In this document: one piece after another, positions 32,408 through 45,300 of the stretch
Position numbering within the stretch: position 1 is the first letter of the stretch
Layout of the letters: every line of letters begins with the position of its first letter
Source: Chrysomallon squamiferum
Lineage: Eukaryota > Mollusca > Gastropoda > Neomphalida > Peltospiridae
Assembly: GCA_012295275.1 (NCBI GenBank)
Contig: CM022679.1
Coordinates: 20,586,342 to 20,650,341, forward strand
Direction of reading: 5' to 3'
DNA length: 64,000 nt
The notes under the pieces: model-generated
Database searches by the model: none
What the model was told of the DNA's origin: nothing
What the model saw: the letters and a program-made list of their open reading frames with translations, nothing else
Program-made: the position numbers and the translations under genes

Positions 32408-35400
32408 AATGTTTGAAATTAAACTGCTGTTTCCAGCTCTGGTCAGATTGCCATGACCAGCCTATCAGAGGCCATGTCATTCTGCTGTATGAGAAAGCAC
32501 ATACAAAATGTTCCTAGTAGATAAGAATAAGAGCAGCCCATAAAATGGTATATAGCAAATTCATGCTTTCATGTTATATTATAATACAGTATTATACATG
32601 TTTAATATCTAATACCTGTGTGTAGAAAATATGTTGACAGAAATTTATTTATAACACAAAAAGTGAATTACTTCTTTTTTTTTTTCTTTTTTTTTTTATC
32701 AAATCTTAGTAATGGTAAAATTTAATATATTATTAAGTAAAAGACTACAACTTATGAAGTGTTCTTTCAGTTAGCATTGCTGCAATAGATAGTTTGTTTA
32801 GTTTTAGTCTGTCATTTGAATAGAAGTAGTTGGAATGGGAAAAAAGGCAAAACACAGAGAGTTGATGTGAATTATATTTCTCTTTCAGTTAATTGATTTT
32901 ATACTTTTTAACTTTATTTTTATGGCAGGAATACTTTGGTGCTCTGTGTAACTAAAACTATAATTACAGCAGTTCTGAGCTTTTGTTAATTAATCAAAAC
33001 TAAAACTGAGTTTGTTGTTAATTAATAAAATTGGTCTAGGTTCCCACAGGACCATTCATTTAAATAAACAGCATCCATTTTAGAGAAAAGACTGTGAATC
33101 ACTGACATGGTTTAATAAAGCCACTTGTCTTTCACCAAACACACCAGCCTTATTTTCTATTTTTCTTGACCAAACTTAACCAAAACCTTTCATTTTCTTC
33201 TTATATTAGAATAAAACAAGCACTATGTTTATATATTATACAAAATAATAAAGCATATTAAAGTGATAAAAAAGTCAAATGAATTGAAATAAAATAATTT
33301 ATCCAGATTAAGTACAGAAATGATACTTTCAAGAAACAGTTAAATATAGTAAACAAATAAAGTTAAGAATCATAAACTATTTTTAACTCTGAAACATCAA
33401 TACTCATTAATGAATATAAATCACTGATATCCAATTTTTTTTTTTTTATCTGGACCAATATTTATTGCCAGTCATTAATTTTATATCTTTTTGACATAAC
33501 AGAATACTTCTCATGCCAAAACAAAATGGTTAACAAATATTCCCTTAAAGTGTTGTTGAGTATGCTGTGGTATTTGACAATTCCTACCTTTTGTGTATGT
33601 GGGATTGTGTAAGTTTGTTTGCATCACAGTTAACTACAGGTGGGATGTACATAAACAACCATGTCATCCTAAGAGGTGCCTGACACGTACCTGTTATTTA
33701 TAAAGTCACTCGTCTCTGAAAGTGAAAACCTGTTCTGTCACAGCATTCCTCTGTGTGAAGAATTCTTGTTACCACACAGAGCATTTATATGTTCTGAAAC
33801 TTCGTCACATTTTAATTTAAGACAACTGTTTTGTTTTCTTTTTCCTTGGAGTATGTTTTAACATGTATCTCTAAAGAGATACACAAATGACATTTTGGAA
33901 AACCTTTCAAATACTTTTAAATCATATTTGTCAGGAAAATATGATTGTAAAATAGAGTGCATGAAATATCACCTTTTCTTCCTTTATTGTGATAACAATC
34001 ACATAAAATATTTCATTTCATTTATTGTAATTCATTATTAATTTTCAAATAATTTTGTAAATTTTGTTACACTGTTCTTATTTTATCATTAATCTTCTGC
34101 AGTCTGGTACTTTAACATCTTTCAATGACATACACTGTATATTTTATTTCTTTATTTTTATATAAATATAATACATGTGTGAAACTGTAGCAGTTTATGT
34201 TGTTGCACTGTACAAACTCTCATCTGAACAGTAATGATGTTCACACACTGTATTGACAGAGTGTGTATTCATACCAGCTGATCTCTTTGAATGTGCTGAT
34301 AATTCACGAGTTCTGTAGATTATAAACTACATACACTCGTAACTGACCTCTATAAACAAATAATCTTTTATCTTCTCAAGAAGGCTTATTCCAAACAGAA
34401 AGAATCTGTTGTTTTCTTCGATAGAGGGAAGGGTAAAAAGTTAAAGAGTAATTCTTGTTATCACCATTTGAAACAAACAAACAAAAAGAACACATTGCCA
34501 CGTATTTCTGATTTTATACTTATTTTGTTTGTTTATTTGCATACATTATATTTTTATATCGTTCTTATGCACTAAATGTAAAGGAAAAATTTAAAATGTG
34601 CATCTCACCTTTCAGTTAAACACTATTTCAGACCAAGAAGAAAACAAAAATAATAATGTAGCTTTTATTTCTGAAGTTTTAAATTTTCATGTACTTTTAT
34701 GTAATGGAAATTTGATTCCTATAATTTACAATAGTTGCAGGAACAATTTCTGTCTCTCAGTGATTTTTGTTGTTGTTGTTGTTGTTTTATAAAGATCAGA
34801 TCCAGGTTACTGCATTCTCTTGTTTCATATTTCTCAGCTAGTTACCCAACATTCTCTCCCATCTGTCCAACAAGACATTTGTCAAACACTTATACTTTCC
34901 CACTAGACTGACCTTTTTGTTTACATACTAATTTAATTAACTTTTGAACCCCATTAGAAGTAGAAAAATATAAATTATGGAAGTGTGTTTACACTCAGAT
35001 CCTTTTATAACGGTATTAGAAGAGTAATTGTAAACATGTAAATGACTCTTTAACAGAAATGATATTTAAAAAAAATATTTTATTTCTGATTAAATTAGAA
35101 ATTCTTAAAGCATTAATTTATTTTTTCATAGTTAGAAAGATTAAATTTGATTAACTAATTTAAAAAAGTAATAAACTAAAAATTGTGCATAGAAAATGAA
35201 AATGATAGATTTCATTTAACTAATTTAAAATGATATATATAATTAAAATATCACACACTGAAAATGAAAATATATTTACATTTTTTCATTAACATACACT
35301 TAGAAAGATTAAATTTAACTAATTTAAAAAAAAATAAAAAAATTTATATTACAAACAGAAAATGAAAATGATATTAAAAAAAAAATCATTTATAAACACA

Positions 35401-37224
35401 TTAAAAGATTATATTTAATTAACTATTTTACAACAAAAAAAATATATATATATAAATAAAATAATAAACAAAAAAATAAAGGAATTAAAATAAAAATATA
35501 TAAATTAATAAAAATTACTTAAGACAGAAAATGAAAATGACCTGAAAAATTCATTTATTTATATTTGTTTTTTCAACACTTAAAACTGGGATTTTCATTT
35601 TCACACATGTGTAGAGATCTGACTTTGGGTTTTTTTTGGTGAAGATTTATTTATTTTTCAGAAGAATAACAAGAACAGGCAGCAACATACAGTAACTGAA
35701 CATTACGCTAAAAAAGGTACATGATGACATTTCATGAACACATAAAAAATTTAAAAATTGTAATTAAAGTAACACTTGAGATTTTCTTTTCTTCACAACA
35801 CTTCAAGAAATGAAAACAAACTTTTTATTTTCTATTTTTGTACTTACTAATAACAACATACCTTGTGAATTTTTCAATTAATTTTTTTGAAATTTCTTGA
35901 AATATAAATAAACTTTTTAAGATATTTTATTTAGCTGATTACTAATCAACCATTATTTTATATGTGGGTGTGAAGGGATGAGCAGGATGCTGCTCTGCAG
36001 TTCATGGAAGTAAAGATAGTTAATATTTGGTGATTGGAAGTATATAGTTTGCAGAGTTTGCTTGTTAGACAGGAAACAGCTGACCGAAGAGGGCTGGAAT
36101 GATTTGTTTAAATGCTGGGTAAAATTGTGTGCAATTTAAAATAAGCTTGTGTCTGCATAGAGGGAGAAAATGTTTGTTGACTTGTAGAGTATTTGTTGAA
36201 ACCTTTGTCAATAAGGTTTAGCTCTGCTCTGGACAAAATATCCAGGCAATGTCAGAATGCCACTAGGCAAATGGGAAGCTGAGAAAGGAAAAAAGATCTG
36301 TGTGGGAGAAACATTTGGTATAAACATGATGAAAATAGCACTTGTCCAAAAAAAAAAAAAAAAAGTGTTTTCAGAAAGTTGAATATTTTGTAATGTTAAT
36401 TTGAGAATCCTGTATTATTCCTCTTCATCATTTTTAAGACTGAATCAACTGCTTTTACCAAATTTGTGTATTCATCCATCCAGATTTGTTTGTCTGTCTT
36501 TCTGCATATTAGTATTTGGTCATAAAACTGAAAAATGAATAATCCTTTTGACTTGGCATTTGAATTTTACCGCAAACAGAACTTGAATGTGTAGGTATAA
36601 GTATATTTGTGCGTGCTAAAGAAACATTTAAGAGAGATAATAATTGACCAGTAAATGTTTTTAATATTACACATTTTATTTGATATTACCAGATACACTG
36701 CATAATAACAGAGTAAACTAAAACTGAATATCAAGTAGAGAAGAAAGAAATAACAAATTTAGACTGGATTAACATGTTGCATGACCACACAGATTATATG
36801 TGACACATTTTCACTCAAATGCATTTTCTTGTTAGGAATGCTTGACAGAACAGTTTTATCCTAAGACTAATCTCTAACTTAAACATGTTTTATAAGTAAC
36901 AGATTTAAAAGTATTTCATGCTAGTTCTAACTCTGACGGCGTATTAAACATCCTGAAGTTGTGTGTGCTAAATTGAAATTATAAAGATATCAGATATTTG
37001 TGCAAGATAAATTTAAACCACAATTAATCTCATTTTAAACATCTTTCATAAACACCAGACCACATTACTGAATCATTTTAGAAATTTTTGATGTCAGCAT
37101 CAATATGAAGTGTTTACACCTGTGTAGATAATAATACCAAACATGGTCTTTTTGTCTCTCTCTCACTATATGTATATGTTTGTATTGATGATATATATAA
37201 TCATTTGTGTTTGTATGTATTTGT

Positions 37225-37263
<39 letters not shown>

Positions 37264-40200
37264 GCCTATTTCAGAAGTCTGTGATTCTTTGATACAAAAC
37301 TTTGTTCTTAACTAATGTCACATTTAAACATGTTTGATCCAAGTTATTCCATCATTTAACGATTATCTCTAACTCTTGGTGGCATATTTTTGTCCCAAAA
37401 CACATTTCTATTTTAAACATACTTTATAAATATAACAGCCAAATTATGCATCATGTTGGAAGTGTCTCTGGCTGTGAAGGCATTTCCAATGACTTCCTAA
37501 TCCGAACCTGCTGCTTCTTGTTTGCTGTTTTGTGTTGACACTCATATTTAGCTTTGGGTTGGTGTTACAGTTGCTGTTTGTGCATGGGCACCATTCTTTG
37601 ACCAGATTGTTAACATTCCTGGTAATCTGTGGGCCAGTGCACTTGTTGACTGCTGAACAGTGTGAATGAGCAGTTGTTTAAAGCACAGTTCACACTCTGA
37701 CAGGAAGCTGATCCAGTCCATTATTTGCTTTGATGTCCTGTAATTACACACTCATTCATTTGTATATATAAACATATATTATAATGTAAGGCCATTATTC
37801 TTTCCTATTGGCAAAAGAGGGCAGTGTACATACATAATGTCCACATAATAAAGACCATGTGATGGCCTTTGTTGAAATTTGACTTTGTAATTACACACAG
37901 AACGAAGGAAGGAACAACTATTTTATTTGATCTTATAAATTTTACAGAATTTTAAATACAGAAATAAAGCATCATTTGTTTTAAACTATTCAAGTAATCT
38001 GCAATATTTGTGTTAAAGTACTGATATAATTTACATTATTTGAATTAAAGTATTCTTTTAATTTACATGATTAAAACTACCCTTTTAAAACTAATTTACA
38101 TTTTAAAATGAAATATTTGGATTTAAATGTATTAAAGACTATTCTGTAAAGCTATCTTTATTTGTAAATAAATAATTTATTTGGCAGTCAACCTTCATTT
38201 GAATAAGACTTTAAAATTCAGCAAGGGATATTCTCATTATTTAATATATTACAGACTTGTTAAGACCACTTAAAACATCAAAATCATCAGAATGTTTGTC
38301 TTAATCAGTAAATTATGGCAGACTTGTATTGATTAAAACTTGCCCTGTTTGTGCACAAACTTTCAAGTTATATAACATTCTATAAAGCAGGTAATACCTG
38401 CTAGTATGTACATGGATAATAGTTAATTATGGTAATCTTGAGTTTTAGACCCAAACAAATTCAGGTTACAGTTAATTTTAGTATCCTAACATTCCAGCTA
38501 ATTGTAGCAAAGTCTGATGCTGCAGTATGGCTTTGATACTAAGAATAAAGTAATTTGTAATATTTATGTTGTAAATAAGCATATAAAAACAGATTAATTG
38601 ATTTTTTTAATGCTGTTTTTATATTCAGTCTACTTTTAAAAGTCAGCCAAAGTTGGCTAAATAAGTAAATGTTATTCATACACTTCAAGTAATACAAATA
38701 CCAGTTTATTTTTGACTTGTTGTAACTACACTCATGATAATGTTTTAAAGTAAATAATTATAAGTATACTGTAAAAATACTGATATGACTCATTTATTTT
38801 TTCCTCACCTTAATATAATAATAATAATGATAATAATAACAATGAAAAAATAAAATTAAATAAAATTAAATAAAATAAATAATAATAATTTAGGAAAATG
38901 AAGAGGTAATTTAAAAACCATATCAGATAATAGTGATACACAAAAATGTATCTGCCAATAAATTCTTTTTTGACAAAAATATTTATGAACTGTTTTGCAT
39001 TTGATAGATAATAACTTGTGTTACTTGCTAGACATCAGCAAGAAAAGAAAATATGTTTGGTTCTTCAAACCTTTCATGGACTAATTTAGATAAACATCAT
39101 GGACTACAAGTAGAATACTATCCACATGCTAACTTGAGTCATTTTAGGATCATGGTAAAAAATTATAATGGAAATTCACAACCAGAAAACATAATTTTAA
39201 AATCCAAAAATCAAAATATGTGGAAATTAGTTGTAGAATTTTATAAGCTCTGTCCACAAAAAAACCACCTTAGAATTAAACGATTGTTTGTAAAAATAAG
39301 TTTGCAAGTAAACTCTCCACTAGGAAATTAATCTGGCTGTAAAAACTATGAGAGATGCTTTCATTTTACCAGCAGTCCCCAGTAATGAGTTTGAGCAGAT
39401 CCACAGGATCAAATTCATTGGACTAAAACTACACCCATGTCAGTATATTTATTGGTTAAAGAAGTTAGCAAAAATATGAATGAAAATTGTTTAATCTGTT
39501 ATGGAATATGAACAAACTTAGTGAAAACTGTCAAATAGTAATCAAACAGGGTGACTAAAGCTGTCATCAAATCAAGGAAAAATTATATCTAGAATTGCAA
39601 TTTGAAATGTTTCAAGATTCAAAGATATACAATTGAAATACGGACAGAAATTAATACTCTGCCCAGTCAACCAGTCATCAGTGATTACTGTACTTGTTTG
39701 TGTTCAAAAAGGTTCTAAGAGATTGAGGTGATAGAAGTGAAATATTACCTGAGGCTGTACTAACCTGATTATAACAACATGTGAACAAACAAGTATATGT
39801 GTCAGCTGCTGTGTAGTATACAGTCAGTGACAGTTAGCTATGATTAATAGCAATCTGCAATAAGTGCTTGTACTGTAAACACATTTTATTAGAACTTTTA
39901 TAAAACATCATTTATATTAAACATATGTGGGTATGTGGGTGAGTGAGTGAATGTGCATGCATATGTCATGTGTGGATGTATGTATGTTGATATATGGACG
40001 TGTATAATGTATGTGTGTGTGTATCTGACTGTGTGTCTGGGTGTGGCTGTGGGTGTATGTATGAAAACTGTAGAATATATATAGTTTTTTGGCACTGAAA
40101 GTTGTCAAAGTTAGTCAGTTGAAAGAAATATTCACAAAGCTGTCCATAGTTACAATTAAATGTGACAGACATTTAGGCTCTGTTTATTCTTTTCTACATC

Positions 40201-42233
40201 TCTCATTTATGATGCAAATTCTGTTCTTATTTTTGTTGGACTCGACCATGTAGCCCTGTTGGATCTTTTCTATATTTCTAATTAACAATGCAGACTCAGT
40301 TATTATTTCTTTTGGATTAAAGGTTTTTAGGCATAAACTGAATCTTTTCAGACCTATGTCTGTATGATCCAGATCAAACATACACATATATTTAATGTCT
40401 GTTATTACATAAGCTAATTATGATGCTTTTATTTATTGATTTTTAAACTACACAGGTTGTTTTCAGTTTTTTTAAAATACAGTTACCAATACACATTGAG
40501 GAAATCGTGTTATCAGGAAAAATTATGAGAAAAGAATCATTCAGTAATAAATTTTATGTCCAATTTATTTATTTTATTTTTAAGAATAGACCCATCCATT
40601 TGTTAATAAGATTTATTAATCAGGTTTATTATTTTTTCAGGCATCGAGGAAAATTTCAAAATGTGGTTATCTTTTTGTGTCACCTGATTTTGACTTTGCC
40701 AACCCACTTGACAGGAGTCGGGTATGTTTGCACATTTATTATGAATATTCATTGCTGCCCATATTTAGACATAATAGGAAAATGTTATTCATCACCATCA
40801 AAAGCTTAAGACTGAACATAAATGTCTTTCTTGTATAATAAATAAAATGTAAATGACTGTCAGTGGACATTATAAGTTAAAAATAACAAAAATTATATAT
40901 ATATATATATAGTCATTTTGATGTAGATATAAATACATATTTGTTCTATTTTGGTTTTCTCATGTTTATAGAATAAAGTCAATAGAGAAATAAATAAATA
41001 ACATGATATAAAAAAAACTATCAGTATATCAGTAAACTAGCAATTAGTATATAAATAAAATTACTTAAATAAATATTAATAACTGAGTGGGTACAATAAA
41101 TTAATAATGAAATAAAATACAATAAATTTAAATGATTAACTAACTAAATGAAAATTCATGTCCATGCGGGATCTGATGATAATTTGATTTGATGTTTATT
41201 TTGAAATTCCTTGTTAAAAAAATAAAGTAATAATTTAATAAAATATAAAACTTTTAAATCATAAACAAAATAAATAGATAACAAATAAACAATACATAGA
41301 TAAATAGGTAAATAATTAAATAAATAAACTTAAAAATTCATCTCCATTTAGGTGTTGATGATATTTGAACTGATATTTATTTTTAGCGCTGGCAGAGAAG
41401 ATTTTTCATTCTGTATGATGATGCTGAGCTGACATTTTCTGTTGATGAAAATGTAAGTTATTAAAAATTTCCTTTTTTGATTCTTCTGTTTATAAACTCC
41501 TTCCAATGATAAGATTCATTTCAGACATGTCTGACTATTAATATTCTTATTTACAGATGTTTGAATATTAATATTGTTTACAAGTGTGTTTAAGAATTAA
41601 TTGATTTATTTACATTTTCAAATGTAAATAGATTTGTTTATTAATAGGGTCAGATGTTAATATATTTATTTACAAACAAAAGAAGTGTTTTTGTATCTCA
41701 TTAAATAAAAACAAATATTATCCTTAAATTGTTAATAAACATTTTCAGATGTACTTATGGTATTTATGGTATGTTGTATCGCGTGTATGCATTTGTTTGT
41801 ATATATATGTGTATATGTATAGATGTATGTATGTGTGTAGATGTATGTATGTGTGTGTGTGTTTGTATGTATGCATGCATGTATATGCATGTGTATACAA
41901 ATGTATTTATGTATGTGTATGTGTGTACATGTATAAATATACATGTATGTAAAAAATGTGTGTGTGTGTGTGTGTGTGTGTGAGTATGTGTGTGTGTTAA
42001 TGTAGTTATTTTTTTTCTTTTGTTTAGCCCGACACCATTCCACAAGGGGTTATTGATATGAACAAATGTACAGATGTCCTGGATGCTGAAAAATCTACCT
42101 CACACACCAACTCACTGGCCATCGTAACTCCAGAGAAAACATACTACATCAAGGGCAACTCAAAGGAGGAAATACAGTGGTAAATAATAATTACTGTCAT
42201 CATTTTAAATTTTTTAAATAATTTTTATTTATT

Positions 42234-42266
<33 letters not shown>

Positions 42267-42304
42267 TTTTTTTTTTTTTGTGGTATTTGTGTTATTACTA
42301 CTAC

Positions 42305-42335
<31 letters not shown>

Positions 42336-45300
42336 TTTTATATATTTTTTATTTATTGTATTATTGTTATTTTATTACTGATGTTGTTGTTGTTGTTGTA
42401 GTTAGACCATATAGTTTGGCATACACAATCTGTATGTGCCATATATCAAGAAAATCTGAAAAAATCTCAAATAAATAAAAATAAATTACTGAAAATAAAA
42501 CACTAGTAAAACAAAAATCTACATTTATCTTGAATCTAAATGTTGAATTTATATGATTTAATTGTATCACACAAAATTGTGATCCATCTTATTTCATGAA
42601 GGCTAAATTTTAAAAAACTGATATGCTGTCAAACTGGTAATTGCATGTAATTAGCATATGCATTGTCTTTTACAGGTGGCATGATATATTAGCAGAGTTT
42701 CCACAAAAATTAAAATCAGTGAAGCCACGAAAGAAATCTCTATTTAACAATAAAGAGAATGTACAGGTATGTTAAAATAGTTCAATCACCTGCATGTAAT
42801 ATTCTCTTCATTATTACTTTTTTCAATTTTACTGCACTTGCAAACAAACAAACAAAAAACAACTATTATTATGACAAATATCTATAAAATGTACTGAATA
42901 ATGGCAAAACTTCTTGAGTTTGATCTGCTCTAAAAATATTGCATATTTAAATTGCAGTATATAAATTTTAATATGATATAAGGTGTCTAGATTATTCGTA
43001 AATTTTTGTGCATATTAATATCATTTATATTTGCTGTCTATAATAAGTAATTTTTTTTTTAAATTAATATTCTTTTGATTATAAACTAAAAGGGAATATA
43101 TTTTATAATTTTATAATTTTTTATTCTTAGATTGTTTAAAAAATCTTCATACATTATGATTTAATTACACTTTGCCTGCAGCTCATAATGAAATTCTAAC
43201 AATGGAGAATATTTTTATTAACATTTTATACTGATTTTCCAGCATGTTTTTTTCTCTTGTTTTTCTTAGTAGAAAATTTAAAACTTAGTATTATTTTTCT
43301 CTTTAAAAATACAAATCATCAAAAAAAAAAAAAAACGTTTTAACAAAATATATATATATATTTTAACTTTTTTATTGTGACATGAATTCATATGTACAAA
43401 GTTCCTAATAGACTGAACATTTTTTATTAATTTTATCAGTTTACTATTCCTTTTTATTTTCTTTAAAAAATAAAAAATCTCTTTCTCTAAAATGAAGTAA
43501 GTTTTCAGACATCTTTGTGAACTTGTTGTTTTACTGTTACATTTAATAATCAAAGAGTTGTCACCAAGCAGAGAAAGTTTCCCCTTAATATCCCTTGTGT
43601 GTTATGTTCTGTGTGATACACGAAAGCTACTACATACCAGTGAATTATAAATATATTGTCTGTAAGGTATGAAGTATCTGATGTGTATATACTAGATAAA
43701 ACTATTTTCATTCTCAGCCTGATGTACTGAAGGGACAGTCTATTGATGAGCAGCTCTCTCATGGAAAACTTGAACTGGGAAAGCTGCGATCTCGACCAGA
43801 AATACCAGCGTTTTCGACATTCCGTGGTGTGCGAAGTCTGAAGCATAAATATGATAAAAATTACCAGGATGGGCTACGCAAAAGCAGCAGCCTTCATGAC
43901 TTGTCGTCTGAGGACAAAGAAATGTCTGGTGGCTTTGCGTCATCACGATTCCTTAGTTGTTCAGGTGACAGGCTGGACTATGTGTGTGACAAAATATACC
44001 CTCTTGCAACAAAAAGCAAGATGCTGTCAGACTCCAAATACTCAAATCCTTTCTTCAGCATTGCACCCAGTTCAGCATCAGCATCAACTCAAAAAACTCA
44101 AATGCTCCAAATGCTCCTCTGTTTGATCAACATCATCCATCATCATCATCGTCACTGTCATCAGCATCATCTACACCAAGACGAGGATCACTGGATGATC
44201 GTCAGGGCAAGACGTCTGCCTCTGAGAGGTCACGACGTCATCGTGAAAGGTCAACAAGTCTGAAGGATTTTGGAGGTCATCTGTCACTGCCACCTACCAT
44301 TGTCAGGTGTGACAATGTAGCTGCTGATCTGCTGCTGTTGCCTGATGACAGTATTCACAGTGGCAGTATGAGTGCCGATGAGACAGAAAGCAACGAAACT
44401 GATGAACTCAAAGTAAGTTGTTTAATGTACAGTATACATGTGTAAAGGTTGTTGTTGAGTACAAGATATTTTATATACATATATTAAATAATACTAGTTG
44501 ATGACACTGTGTAATATATTTATTGATAGACTGAATTATTGCATAAATGTTTTACTTTTTATTTTACTTTATTATTTTAATTTGCTTCATTTGACCAAAA
44601 TGTTGTCCTGCTTTGCTTGACCATGTCAGAATGGCTGTTTGTCAGTTTATTCTTTATTTTTGTCTGCAGCAAGCATTTTTTTTCCAGTTAATTTTCATCT
44701 GTATAGCATGATCTTAATTTGTTTAATAAACCTTTAATTTTTCAAACATTTATAAATTTTTACTACTAATTAACTTTTTTTAATTATTATTTTACAGTGC
44801 AACAAATCAGTATAATCAATGTAATCTCAAATATAAATATATTTTAAAAGTAAAATTCAGATAAACTTGATTCACAACTTGTACATGCTGATACACAAAC
44901 CAAAATACACATACATATCTCACTCTCTCCCCTTCCCTGTCTTGCCCCTATCATATACATACACACTTGGATGAACAAAGACAACTATAGCTTTAATTAA
45001 ATATTAAAATTTGTTTATGTCATTAAACATTTTAATTTTTGTAACTTATACATTATTACTAATTGAAATTTTTAACTATTTGAACAAATTTATATAAAGT
45101 TACTGCACACGAAATATCTTGAGAAATAGAATAGTTTGAAACTTAAATTTTATTTATTTGCTTAGTTTTTGAATCAGTAAAATAAAGTTATAAAATAATA
45201 TAAAGGGTGTCATTTTAAAAAATCCCAAGAATATAGCAGAAATTTTTAGACTGATGAAAAAAAATCTGAAGAAATTAATATTAAAATCTCAAAAGTTAGA

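Larger units (their letters stand above)
18781..40640 (+). other. MPRIP intron 1 (about 21.9 kb)
   Basis: This is a long AT-rich first intron. I found no nested gene and no missing exon: exon 1 joins exon 2 in frame and the protein matches vertebrate MPRIP without a gap. Contents I can name are microsatellites, a foldback repeat (about 20094-20301), local duplications (23876-24222, 28129-28300), a SINE-like relic (about 26466-26650), a distant repeat pair (30218/30952) and a roughly 130-bp tandem array (35110-35570). Less AT-rich islands of unknown nature lie near 21590-21860, 36080-36310 and 37480-37740. Confidence 0.8.

Noticed and set aside
39053-39331. 92-codon open frame in MPRIP intron 1 with reasonably mixed composition
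   Set aside because: No domain recognised, no splice sites fitting the MPRIP phase, no continuation. Possibly an old repeat, but not supportable as a gene.
41729-42045. Overlapping open frames of Cys/Tyr/Val or His/Thr repeats
   Set aside because: Artefacts of TATG and TG simple repeats in MPRIP intron 3.
44091-44097. Programmed -1 ribosomal frameshifting at CAAAAAAC
   Set aside because: The sequence does not form an X-XXY-YYZ slippery heptamer in the zero frame; a missing A in a homopolymer is simpler. Not fully excluded.
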